Assembly (NCBI GenBank): GCA_947626525.1
Contig: CANQSM010000027.1
Location: 1 to 37,446, forward strand
From: an uncultured Phocaeicola sp.
Lineage (GTDB): Bacteria; Bacteroidota; Bacteroidia; Bacteroidales; Bacteroidaceae
Reading direction: 5' to 3'
DNA: 37,446 bases
The notes beneath the pieces were generated by a model, which searched no databases, had not been told where the DNA came from, and saw only the letters and a list, made by a program, of their open reading frames with translations. The translations under genes and the position numbers were made by a program. Shown here one piece after another: positions 1 through 7,300 of the stretch. Position 1 is the first letter of the stretch. Every line of letters begins with the position of its first letter.

Positions 1-93
1 GTTCTTTGTAAAGTTACAAAATATCTATCATATTGGCAAATAATTAGTTGACTAAATTCTGAATATCCCTAATTATAAAAAAAAATACTATTA

Positions 94-125
94 TTTGCTT
101 GTATATAAAAAAACAATTATATTTG
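94..125 (+). promoter_or_regulatory. Bacteroides-type promoter reading into the left inverted repeat
   Basis: TTTG at 94-97 is followed after 20 bp by TATATTTG at 118-125, a full match to the Bacteroides -33/-7 consensus (TTTG, 19-21 bp, TAnnTTTG). Initiation would fall near 132, just before the inverted repeat at 139. The promoter lies outside the repeat pair, so it stays in place if the DNA between the repeats inverts. In the present orientation it drives only a truncated reading frame. In the inverted orientation it would drive the collagen-like lipoprotein gene. Confidence 0.75.
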
Positions 126-138
126 CACCCAAAATTCC

Positions 139-193
139 TCCGTTACCTGCGAAGTAACGGATACTATCCGGAGACGGAACGGGTGTGCGGAAG
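139..193. repeat. Left copy of a 55-bp inverted repeat (candidate inversion site)
   Basis: These 55 bases are the exact reverse complement of 5086-5140. Near the outer end is a small dyad: TCCGTTAC (139-146), a 7-bp spacer CTGCGAA (147-153), then GTAACGGA (154-161). Identity stops abruptly outside the outer 8-bp arm but continues about 32 bp inward past the inner arm. Paired arms around a 6-8 bp spacer are the usual form of a tyrosine-recombinase crossover site. That reading is inference. Confidence 0.85.
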
Positions 194-451
194 AAAGTCG
201 ATAAAGATAAAAACAAGCTTCCTAAAGTTGATGCTAAAAATTCTGAAAGCGAGCCTATTAAAGATGAAGAAGGTAGCGCGATTGAAGTTGATGATATGAC
301 CAAGGCAACACAGATTCAACTGATCTCCAATTCAAATGCGGCACAAGGTGGTGATGTTCCGACTAAGATTCAGTTGGTCATTACGGATAACTTCGGTTAT
401 GAAGTTACTAAGACCATCGATGTTCCGTTCATTATGACATTCCAACAATAA
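185..451 (+). pseudogene. C-terminal fragment of a surface protein, fused to the left inverted repeat
   Basis: An open frame of 88 codons begins at a GTG inside the inverted repeat and ends at 451. The frame is closed upstream by a TAA at 155-157, also inside the repeat. There is no signal peptide or lipobox. The last 50 residues (ending TKTIDVPFIMTF, then two Gln) have the same strand-rich layout as the C-terminus of the collagen-like lipoprotein at 2015-5020, which ends with a YGWGTIQTGFITVPVKS stretch. I read it as the C-terminal remnant of a related secreted protein whose front part was lost or exchanged at the repeat. A short cytoplasmic protein from the GTG is possible but unlikely. No domain family is recognised. 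Confidence 0.5.
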
Positions 452-476
452 TAGTTGAATTGTAGGCAAGTTTACG

Positions 477-492
477 TCCCACGGATGTGGGA
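477..492. terminator. Short hairpin after the C-terminal fragment
   Basis: TCCCAC (477-482), loop GGAT, GTGGGA (487-492) forms a perfect 6-bp stem about 25 bp after the stop at 451. There is no T-run, so it is at best a weak or factor-assisted terminator for transcripts from the promoter at 94-125. Confidence 0.3.
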
Positions 493-579
493 GGTAAGAT
501 AAAGAAAAGAGACGGGCTTGTCCGGACTGTTCACCGTACAAGGCAATCCGATAGTCTCCTTTCGGCATCGCTTTTCATA

Positions 580-800
580 TAAGATAAAGGCATAGAGAAG
601 ATGGTCACATAGTAATAACAAGTAAGCACCGTTCACCGTCCAACAGTCCGCTGGACGGTGAAGTCAGATAGCTGCGAAAGCCGATGCACCTATCTGCATG
701 GACCGTCCAGCGGCCGCTGGACGGTGAACGAAGCAATAAGGAACAAACAAAACACATTCGTAACCATGGCGATTCATATAGGTGGGCGGGTACTCCAACT
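580..800 (-). repeat. Dispersed three-hairpin repeat, copy 1
   Basis: This is the reverse complement of a repeat also found at about 21239-21483 and from 37257 to the window end. The core (631-729) holds a 24-bp perfect palindrome (ACCGTCCAGCGG and its complement, about 702-725), a central nested stem (AGATAG and TGC arms) and a second stem with arms TTCACCGTCCA and TGGACGGTGAA (632-658). Homology continues for about 50-70 bp on each side of the core. Short open frames here are accidental. It lies between the surface-protein fragment and the toxin-antitoxin pair. Confidence 0.8.
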
Positions 801-853
801 ACCGGCAGATCACCGTTTTTATTCCGATATGTGGAATTATCGGTAAATCTTGT

Positions 854-884
854 TTTGAAATGTCGAATTGTTTATATACCTTTG
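854..884 (+). promoter_or_regulatory. Promoter of the higBA-type operon
   Basis: TTTG at 854-857, 19 bp, then TACCTTTG at 877-884 matches the Bacteroides consensus. Expected initiation near 891 leaves a leader of about 13 nt before the ATG at 904. Autorepression by the HTH antitoxin through this promoter is usual for the family. No operator could be confirmed by eye. Confidence 0.7.
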
Positions 885-903
885 CGCCAAAGAAAGAAGA
901 GAC

Positions 904-1203
904 ATGAGAATTGTATCACATAAAAAGTTGAAGGAGTTCTATCAAACCAAAGGGAGGGAGGACGCAAGAGTGGCCCTCGAACGGTGGTATGACATCACGG
1001 AAAAGGCATCCTGGAAGAATCTTTCGGAAATCAAAGTGGACTTTCCCGCAACGGATTATGTGGGCAACCAGCATTATGTATTCAATATCAAAGGAAACAA
1101 CTACAGGCTGGTCGTCGTGGTGAAGTTTACAATCGGGTACGTGTTCATCCGAAAGGTTTGCACCCACCAAGAGTATGACCTGTTGGATTGTTCAACCATT
1201 TAA
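904..1203 (+). CDS. higB: HigB-family toxin, type II toxin-antitoxin system
   Basis: A 99-residue protein starting MRIVSHKKLKEFYQ with the pattern of the HigB_toxin family of RelE-like mRNA interferases: an early helix with REDARVALERWYD, then WKNLSEIKVDFPATDYVG and a strand-rich half (HYVFNIKGNNYRLVV, YVFIRKVCTHQEYD). Members cleave mRNA at the ribosome and are neutralised by a cognate HTH antitoxin. The ATG at 904 is preferred over an in-frame start at 868 because the promoter's -7 element ends at 884, and AGAAAGAAGA precedes the ATG. The toxin comes first, as in HigBA but unlike most toxin-antitoxin operons. The gap to the antitoxin gene is 12 bp. Family identity is confident; activity is not shown by sequence. 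Confidence 0.85.
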   Translation: MRIVSHKKLKEFYQTKGREDARVALERWYDITEKASWKNLSEIKVDFPATDYVGNQHYVFNIKGNNYRLVVVVKFTIGYVFIRKVCTHQEYDLLDCSTI

Positions 1204-1215
1204 AAAGGAAACGAT

Positions 1216-1578
1216 ATGAGCAAGATTACCAAAGAACAGTACGAATTTGCGGTGGCAAGGGTGGAGGAACTTCTGCCGTTAGTCGATGACAACACGCCTG
1301 CCAATGACAGGAACGCAGTGGAACTCAGTATGGTGTCCGACATCGTGATTGCCTATGAAAAAGAGCATTATCCGATGGAAAAGCCGACGGTGGCGGAACT
1401 CATAGAGCTTTCCTTAGAGGAGAAGGGCATGACGCAAAAGCAGCTCGCCCATGAAATCGGCATCAGCCCCTCCCGCATCAACGACTATATATCGGGCCGT
1501 TCGGAACCGACGCTGCGGATTGCCCGGCTTCTGTGCCGCATACTGAATATACAGCCTTCTGCCCTGCTCGGCATTTAG
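1216..1578 (+). CDS. higA: HigA-type helix-turn-helix antitoxin
   Basis: A 120-residue protein with a Cro/C1-type HTH in its second half: VAELIELSLEEKGMTQKQLA, then EIGISPSRINDYISGRSEPT (about residues 57-100), followed by a short hydrophobic tail. The acidic N-terminal half (EELLPLVDDNTPANDRNAVEL) is typical of HigA proteins in Bacteroidetes. It should bind and neutralise the upstream HigB product and repress the shared promoter at 854-884. The two genes are 12 bp apart and co-oriented. The base composition is richer in GC than the flanking intergenic DNA, in keeping with a transferred module, but this is only an impression by eye. Confidence 0.85.
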   Translation: MSKITKEQYEFAVARVEELLPLVDDNTPANDRNAVELSMVSDIVIAYEKEHYPMEKPTVAELIELSLEEKGMTQKQLAHEIGISPSRINDYISGRSEPTLRIARLLCRILNIQPSALLGI

Positions 1579-1824
1579 GGAAGGGAAAGGAAGGACTTTA
1601 CAGACTGTTGCCGGAGGCCGCCGGCATCTGGGCGACAAGGTTTTCATACAGATGGCCCGGATCGGGCATCCTTCATGGCAACGGAATGCCGGTTTTTTCC
1701 CCGATGCCACATATCCTCGTTTTTATCCCTGAACTCTTTCTCTGACGGCCCGCTTGCGAAGGAATTGAATGTAAATACTTTTAGTTTCAGTGATCGTAGG
1801 CCTAATCTTTATATCGAACTCACG

Positions 1825-1904
1825 TCTCTTTACTTCTTGAAAGCAAGTCGCAGGACGAACCAGGCATGGTGCAGGTGCATCAGGGTACTCGGCAGTCTGT
1901 GATG
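1825..1904 (-). pseudogene. Remnant of the 3' end of a GT2 glycosyltransferase gene
   Basis: Read leftward, these 80 bp encode a tail ending HHAWFVLRLAFKK and stop. It matches the last 20 or so residues of the GT2 gene that ends at 5251, except for an insertion of 6 bp and a couple of substitutions; homology runs a few bases past the stop. No start or catalytic part remains. The two copies lie in the same orientation on either side of the collagen-like lipoprotein gene. This points to an insertion or recombination next to a glycosyltransferase end, or to loss of a second, related glycosyltransferase. Confidence 0.7.
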
Positions 1905-1927
1905 CGGGAAGCACGGCATGAAGACAC

Positions 1928-1981
1928 AAAAAAAGAGGGTAACCCTTGGGGCCATATTGAATGGCTTTTGGGTCACCCCCT
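1928..1981 (-). terminator. Rho-independent terminator of the collagen-like lipoprotein gene
   Basis: On the minus strand a long stem (arms GGGGGTGACCC...GCCAT and ATGGC...GGGTTACCCTC) is followed by a run of seven T. It starts about 33 bp after the stop codon at 2015. Confidence 0.85.
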
Positions 1982-2014
1982 TTCTATTTATTATCTTCTA
2001 ATAACCGTTTGCTT

Positions 2015-5000
2015 TTAGTTATCAGTGATCGTGGACTTTACAGGAACAGTAATGAAACCAGTCTGGATAGTACCCCAACCATAATCTACGGTAACTTTAA
2101 TGTAGAGATTGAATGCTGAAACTTTAGTACCATTGTTCTTGTAGGTGATGAAACCATAGTCAGAAGTCTTGGCATCACGACCATTACCCATTGTAGCATC
2201 GTCTGTGTTAACTTTCAACTCTACCGTTGCAGGAACACCCTGACGGACACCGTTCAAGTCACATTCTGCATGATCTATATCGGCAGTAATCTCGAATGGT
2301 CCGTAGAAGCCCCAGTAATTAGTATAGTCACTGAAGTTGCGATTACGCCAATCGTACGGAGCAATCAAATCTTCCAAGCGGATGAATGAACCCTTTTCAC
2401 CGAAGTCGACACCGTCGATGAAGTTATCAGCGGCTTGTTCTGCAATGTTAACCGGACGGATGAAGTTAGCCTTGAAGTGATCTTTGCCATCAAATGTAAT
2501 AGTAACTTCCTTATCCTCGTCATCGCATACATTACCTTTAGCACCGATATAGGTGTACATCTCGCCGGTATTCAACAGCTGTTTGGCAATATCACTTTCC
2601 TTGTTATAGGTTACAGTGTTTAGAGTACCTACACCTGGACCTGGATTGTTATTGGTAATAGTAGCTATCAGTTCTCTTACACCGCCTACTGTAGCGTACA
2701 ATTTCGTACTATCTGCTGGATCTGTTGTAAAGGTTACATTAATATCACCAATCTTCGTGATATTCCTAATGTCTTTAACACAGAAGAAGTATTGTATTCC
2801 GGTCACTGCCTTGTCAAGTTTCAGTAAGCCCTGAGTTCCTTCCCTACTAGCATTTGGCCAAGTTGTGAACGGAGAATTCAAATCATTAACGAATGTACAG
2901 TGAGCCGGGTCATTATCGGTCGTGCTACTTGGTACGGCGACATTAAACTTGGTATAAGTCTTGTCTGCATCCCAATAGTTGGAGATGAAGTCGGCTTTTG
3001 TTACATCGTACTCCTTCTGGATATTTTCTACCGTAGCTTTCAGTAGCAATTCAACATAAGCACCTGTTTGGTTTGCACCCGCATAATATCTTACACGGTG
3101 AGTCAGTTGCTTACCGGCATTTGCCCACAAATCGGCTTGAGAAATAGTCCATTTGATTACGTGAGTAGCTTGAGTCTCCGCATCTGTTGTTTCTTCACAA
3201 GTACCCAAATCATTCTCTTCCAGGTCTGCACTCAATGCACCATAATCGTAGAAGTACGGATAAGTTGCGTGGAATTGTTCTTTGCTCATATCGAGTACAT
3301 TGTACACCTGAACATTCATATCCTTAACCGTTGACTGTTGTGTAATGTTAGCCTCATCGCAATCGAACTCGAAGTTTTCGATAGTCAGAACCTTTTGTTC
3401 CGGAGCAGGAGCGCTTGACTCTGCAATGAATACCTTGATGTAAGCTACCTTTACGATATTCTCACCATGCATTAAACGAACACGTACAATCGGAGTACGG
3501 CCAATTGCCGCGTGACCTGCGGTTTCAAACACTTTCGGGGTCAAAACGCCATCAGCCAAAGTCACGAAGTCTGCCTGATCGGTTGCAGGAGTACCTACCT
3601 TATAATTCTTTACCACATCAAATGCGAACGTCAGACCAAGTTTCTCCAAATCAGCAACTTTGATATTGTCACCGCCTTCACATGGCAATTCATGAGCTTC
3701 TACGCATCCCTTCAAGTCCAAGCTTTTGTTGAAAACAACGATAGTATCACAGTATGATTTAGAATCGTCCTCAGTAATTCCTTCTTCCCAAACAACTGTT
3801 CTATTGTATGCGTCATTGTCTCGTACGGCAATTCTAGTTCTATAGTGCTCGTCTTTATTAGCGATACCTTTCTTTTTAGCTTCGGCAGACGGGTCAGCGA
3901 TAGCCAGGTTACTCAAATCTTTCTTGAATACTGTAGCATAATCAGAAGTAACATTTTCGCCGTTTTCTTTCTCTACATTCAATGCGAACACAGAAATCTT
4001 GTCACCTGTAGCGGCTATTCCCTCAATATTGACTTTGACTTTCAAAATACCGTCCGCAAAGGAAACGAATTCGGGAGTCATTGCAAAATCTTTGGAAGCG
4101 GCAGCACGTGTGCCGTGATAATCCAAGTTTGGTTTCACCAGGAATGAAAGATTGTCTTTCAGTTTATCAACGTTGGCATTGGCCGGATTTACATGATATT
4201 CGGCATAGACAACCGGATTGATAGTAGTGTTAGCTGTCGCGGCTGTCGTAGTTTCGTCTTTAGAATCTTTCTTATCTAAAGTCAGTGCTTGATAAGCATA
4301 AGAATCATAAGTCAGCCCCTGCACGCCATCAACATACACTTGCGGGATGAAAACCAAGCTACGCAAATTGTTGGTCTTTGAAATTGTAACACTGCCTAGT
4401 TTTCCATCAGCCAGTGTCACATTGGATAGAACTACATCATTCTCATTCTCTACAGCTGTAATGCCCGTACCTCTCCAAGCGATATCGGTAGATTCCTTAA
4501 AGGTACCATCAGCATTGTAGATGTCAAAATAACCTGTGTCTTTATTAGGCTTATAGTAGCAACCATCTGTACCATTCGTGCCCGGAGCACCTGGAGCACC
4601 TGGAGCACCCGGTTCGCCTGGTTGGCCCGGATCACCTGGAGCACCCGGTTGGCCCGGTTCACCCGGATCACCCTTTTCGCCAACAGCTTTATAAGCCTGT
4701 TTTACGCCATCTTTATACCAATAGCCATCCTCTCCGATACTCCATACTGCAGCATCTGTACCCTTTATACCATTGGTGATTTCATAAGAATTACCATCGC
4801 TAAGGGTAATGGTGATGCCATTTGTTCCCTTGGCGACCCCTGTTATTACGCTACCGCTTGAGATCAGCTTGTTAACCTGATCTATAGCCTTAGCGTTCGC
4901 ATCAATTTGCTCCTGTAAGCTATCGATGTCGTCATCGTAGTCCTTACAAGATGTGAACGTCCCTGCCGTACCCAGCATAAGGGCACCGAACAGGATCATA

Positions 5001-5020
5001 CTCAAATACTTCTTGCTCAT
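2015..5020 (-). CDS. Large surface lipoprotein with a collagen-like Gly-X-Y segment
   Basis: A 1001-residue protein with an SpII leader ending at a lipobox (TFTSC, Cys25) and acidic residues KDYDDDID just after it, as in Bacteroides lipoproteins exported to the cell surface. Residues 32-50 look like a short coiled coil (LQEQIDANAKAIDQVNKLI). Residues 114-153 form about 13 Gly-X-Y triplets (GDP, GEP, GQP, GAP). The rest is a long strand-rich region of repeated Ig-like character with no catalytic motif that I recognise. Likely roles are surface adhesion or display. No promoter is visible in its 65-nt leader; the 55-bp inverted repeat sits directly upstream, so transcription must come through that repeat. 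A strong terminator follows. Bacteroides proteins with this leader and short collagen insert are known but functionally undefined. Confidence 0.85.
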   Translation of the reverse strand: MSKKYLSMILFGALMLGTAGTFTSCKDYDDDIDSLQEQIDANAKAIDQVNKLISSGSVITGVAKGTNGITITLSDGNSYEITNGIKGTDAAVWSIGEDGYWYKDGVKQAYKAVGEKGDPGEPGQPGAPGDPGQPGEPGAPGAPGAPGTNGTDGCYYKPNKDTGYFDIYNADGTFKESTDIAWRGTGITAVENENDVVLSNVTLADGKLGSVTISKTNNLRSLVFIPQVYVDGVQGLTYDSYAYQALTLDKKDSKDETTTAATANTTINPVVYAEYHVNPANANVDKLKDNLSFLVKPNLDYHGTRAAASKDFAMTPEFVSFADGILKVKVNIEGIAATGDKISVFALNVEKENGENVTSDYATVFKKDLSNLAIADPSAEAKKKGIANKDEHYRTRIAVRDNDAYNRTVVWEEGITEDDSKSYCDTIVVFNKSLDLKGCVEAHELPCEGGDNIKVADLEKLGLTFAFDVVKNYKVGTPATDQADFVTLADGVLTPKVFETAGHAAIGRTPIVRVRLMHGENIVKVAYIKVFIAESSAPAPEQKVLTIENFEFDCDEANITQQSTVKDMNVQVYNVLDMSKEQFHATYPYFYDYGALSADLEENDLGTCEETTDAETQATHVIKWTISQADLWANAGKQLTHRVRYYAGANQTGAYVELLLKATVENIQKEYDVTKADFISNYWDADKTYTKFNVAVPSSTTDNDPAHCTFVNDLNSPFTTWPNASREGTQGLLKLDKAVTGIQYFFCVKDIRNITKIGDINVTFTTDPADSTKLYATVGGVRELIATITNNNPGPGVGTLNTVTYNKESDIAKQLLNTGEMYTYIGAKGNVCDDEDKEVTITFDGKDHFKANFIRPVNIAEQAADNFIDGVDFGEKGSFIRLEDLIAPYDWRNRNFSDYTNYWGFYGPFEITADIDHAECDLNGVRQGVPATVELKVNTDDATMGNGRDAKTSDYGFITYKNNGTKVSAFNLYIKVTVDYGWGTIQTGFITVPVKSTITDN
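4562..4681 (-). repeat. Triplet-repeat DNA encoding the collagen-like segment
   Basis: Nine-base units encoding Gly-X-Pro follow one another, with GGAGCACCT or near copies in tandem at about 4581-4610 (plus-strand reading). In-frame copy-number change by slippage or unequal exchange would lengthen or shorten the Gly-X-Y stretch without breaking the frame. Confidence 0.7.
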
Positions 5021-5029
5021 AATAAAAAC

Positions 5030-5049
5030 TTTAAATTTATAAATTTAAA
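5030..5049. promoter_or_regulatory. 20-bp perfect AT palindrome in the lipoprotein leader
   Basis: TTTAAATTTA followed by its complement lies 10 bp upstream of the ATG at 5020, inside the untranslated leader. It may bind a regulator or keep the start region unstructured; its AT-only content makes chance plausible. Confidence 0.35.
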
Positions 5050-5085
5050 AAAGTAAAAGTAAATAAAATCTCTCGCTTTCGATTC

Positions 5086-5140
5086 CTTCCGCACACCCGT
5101 TCCGTCTCCGGATAGTATCCGTTACTTCGCAGGTAACGGA
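5086..5140. repeat. Right copy of the 55-bp inverted repeat, with an extended dyad
   Basis: Exact reverse complement of 139-193. Here the dyad is much longer than at the left copy: arms 5100-5125 and 5133-5158 (26 bp each, two mismatches) flank the same 7-bp spacer (5126-5132). It lies 65 bp upstream of the lipoprotein ATG. In RNA the dyad would form a very stable hairpin between the glycosyltransferase operon and the lipoprotein gene. There is no T-run, so it is not a standard terminator. Confidence 0.85.
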
Positions 5141-5250
5141 TACTGTCCGGAAACGGAAGAATTGCTTGGATATAAAGGCAGGACGGAATGGTCTGTGAAA
5201 GGGAAGATGTCAAACAGGTTTATTGTCTTGACATGTCCGGAGTTCTCTCT

Positions 5251-6024
5251 TTACTTCTTGAAAGCAAGTCGCAGGACGAACCAGGCATGGTGTATCAGGG
5301 TACTCGGCAGTCCGTAATGCCGGCGCATGATGTGAAAGCGTTCGATGAGCGAAGCACGGTGATTCCGAGTGGTAAGTCCTTCCTGGAGATAATCGACGAT
5401 GGTCAGGTGGGTGTTGAATAAAAGGCGGGATTTTTTCATGACGCGGATGCACCAGTCGAAGTCGGCGGAGAAGCGGTATTGCAGGTCGTATGGCTCGGCC
5501 AGTTCCCTGCGGGCGAAGAATGCCTGATGACACACCAGCATACCTTGGCGGAAACTTTTCCAGGTAAGATGCTCCGGTGCGGAGAAACGGCGCATGCGGA
5601 TAAAGTGGCCTTCCGCGTCCACTATTTCCGTCTCTCCATACAGCACGTCGGGAAGAGGCATTTCCGGTGAGGCGCTTTGGGCTTCCGTCAGCGCATGGAC
5701 CATTAGATGCAGGGTGTCGTCTTCGTGCAGGCAATCTCCGGCATTCAGAAAACAGACATACTCTCCGCTCGCCAGCTTCAGTCCTTTGTTCATGGCGTCA
5801 TACAGTCCCTTGTCCGGTTCGCTGACGATGGCATGGATGTGCGTACGGTAGCGGTTGACGATATGCATGGTCCGGTCTTGCGAACCGCCGTCGATGATGA
5901 TGTATTCCACATTCTTGTAGGTTTGGGTCACGATACTTTGAATCGTGTCCTCCAGCACGGCTTCCGCATTGTATGTGACGGTGATAATGGAAAACTTCGG
6001 ATGAAAGAATTGGTTATGCGTCAT
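5251..6024 (-). CDS. GT2 family glycosyltransferase
   Basis: With the start at 6024 this is a 257-residue GT-A fold enzyme. FSIITVTYNA (residues 11-20) is the nucleotide-binding strand, IDGGSQD (44-50) the first acidic motif, EPDKGLYDAMNKG (69-81) a pattern common in capsule and colanic-acid type GT2 enzymes, and FLNAGD (92-97) takes the place of the DXD metal site. It should add one sugar from an NDP-sugar to the growing glycan at the inner membrane. An upstream ATG at 6066 is in frame, but that start would overlap the preceding gene by 53 bp; the ATG at 6024 overlaps by 11 bp, in line with the rest of the operon. It is the last glycan gene before the inverted repeat. A copy of its 3' end is found at 1825-1904. 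Confidence 0.88.
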   Translation of the reverse strand: MTHNQFFHPKFSIITVTYNAEAVLEDTIQSIVTQTYKNVEYIIIDGGSQDRTMHIVNRYRTHIHAIVSEPDKGLYDAMNKGLKLASGEYVCFLNAGDCLHEDDTLHLMVHALTEAQSASPEMPLPDVLYGETEIVDAEGHFIRMRRFSAPEHLTWKSFRQGMLVCHQAFFARRELAEPYDLQYRFSADFDWCIRVMKKSRLLFNTHLTIVDYLQEGLTTRNHRASLIERFHIMRRHYGLPSTLIHHAWFVLRLAFKK

Positions 6025-7279
6025 GTTCGGTCGCCTTGTTATAAATCTCGATATATTTCTTGGCAATCGTATTTTCCGAGTAACACGATACGGCTTTACG
6101 GCAGGCCGCTTCGCTGAGTTCCTGATATTCTCCTTCGTTCAGAGTCCAGTGGATACCGTTGGCGAAGTCTTCCACCGATTGGTATTCGGCCACATATCCG
6201 TTGTGCAGATGGTCTATCATCTGCGGAATGCCTCCTACGTTGAACCCTACGCAGGGGACGCCGCAAGCCATGGCTTCCACGATGGTGTTGGGCAGATTGT
6301 CCTGTAAGGAAGGGGTGACGTACAGGTCGATGGCATTGTATATGTCTACCAGCCTCTTTTCATCGCTTACGTAGTCCATGCTATACACCGGAAACGGGAG
6401 AAGTCCGTCGGTTTGTTGCGCTTGCTTCCCTACGACCACGACTCCCAACCGGTTCCGCATGTCCGGATATTTGCGGCTTAGCAGTTCGCAGGCCCTAATC
6501 AGGTAGTCCACTCCTTTCCGTTTATCGGTAATCTTCAGTGAACCGAAAAGCAGGAGTTTCTTGTCTTCCGGCAGCCCGCACCGTTTTCGCGCCTCCTGTT
6601 TGTTGCGCGGCATGAACAGATTGGTGTTGATGGCATTGGGAATGTTGGTAATGGTTTGTCCTTGTAACAAGGTGCTTTGGCGGGCCAGCGACTCTAACCA
6701 GCGGCTGCAAGCGACAAAAGTGATTCGGGTATTTTCGAACAGCTTCTTTTTCTTCCGGAATGTACGGTAGGCAAGGTCTTTCTTGCCGCCTCCCCCGTAG
6801 AGCGACGGGCAGTGGTGGCATTCGGTGGTGTAACGTTCGCAGTTTCCCGCGTAATGGCAGATACCCGTAAAGGGCCACATGTCGTGCATGGTCCAGACGA
6901 CAGGCTTGCCTGATTCCACTATTTGTCTGATATTGCGCAAAGAGAGCATGCCTTGGTTGATCCAGTGCAGATGGATGATGTCGGCTTGTTTGAATTCCGG
7001 TAGGGAAGTGATGTCAATACCGGTATTGGCGAGGTCTACGGAAAACAGTTCATGCCTTTTGAAACGGTTGGCTTTCCAGATGACGATGCGTTCCCAGATG
7101 AACTTCCAGATGTTTAGCCACGATTTCTTCAGTCCGATGACGGTAAGCTGGTCGGTCTGCTTGTCGCGTACCAGCATTTTAGCCTTGATGCCATTGCTTT
7201 TCAGTGCTTCCATCAGGCGTCTGGCCGCAATGGCGGCTCCTCCTATTTTTTCCGATGTGTTGATGATGAGTACTCTCAT
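6014..7279 (-). CDS. GT4 family glycosyltransferase
   Basis: A 421-residue GT-B enzyme starting MRVLIINTSEKIGGAAIAAR, a glycine-rich N-terminal loop. The segment with TMHDMWPFTGICHY and several His/Cys residues (GNCERYTTECHHCP) is typical of a GT4 subgroup in exopolysaccharide loci. The C-terminal domain carries LLLFGSLK, RKGVDYLI, and the donor-binding EAMACGVPCVGFNVGGIP. It transfers a sugar from an NDP-sugar with retention of configuration. An in-frame ATG at 7303 is less likely because a promoter-like TACTTTTG (7301-7308) overlaps it and the conserved N-terminus begins at 7279. It overlaps the next gene by 11 bp. Confidence 0.88.
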   Translation of the reverse strand: MRVLIINTSEKIGGAAIAARRLMEALKSNGIKAKMLVRDKQTDQLTVIGLKKSWLNIWKFIWERIVIWKANRFKRHELFSVDLANTGIDITSLPEFKQADIIHLHWINQGMLSLRNIRQIVESGKPVVWTMHDMWPFTGICHYAGNCERYTTECHHCPSLYGGGGKKDLAYRTFRKKKKLFENTRITFVACSRWLESLARQSTLLQGQTITNIPNAINTNLFMPRNKQEARKRCGLPEDKKLLLFGSLKITDKRKGVDYLIRACELLSRKYPDMRNRLGVVVVGKQAQQTDGLLPFPVYSMDYVSDEKRLVDIYNAIDLYVTPSLQDNLPNTIVEAMACGVPCVGFNVGGIPQMIDHLHNGYVAEYQSVEDFANGIHWTLNEGEYQELSEAACRKAVSCYSENTIAKKYIEIYNKATEHDA

Positions 7280-7300
7280 AGGCTGCTCCGAATGTTTCTG

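Noticed and set aside
658-923. Short rightward frames over repeat copy 1
   Set aside because: They translate palindromic repeat DNA and are not kept in the other two copies.
4562-4681. Possible CRISPR array because of regular short repeats
   Set aside because: The units are 9 bp, without spacers, and encode Gly-X-Y in frame within a long gene.
5141-5250. A separate promoter for the collagen-like lipoprotein just outside the right repeat
   Set aside because: No TAnnTTTG is seen on the minus strand between 5141 and 5250. Read-through from the glycan operon remains possible but must pass the long hairpin.
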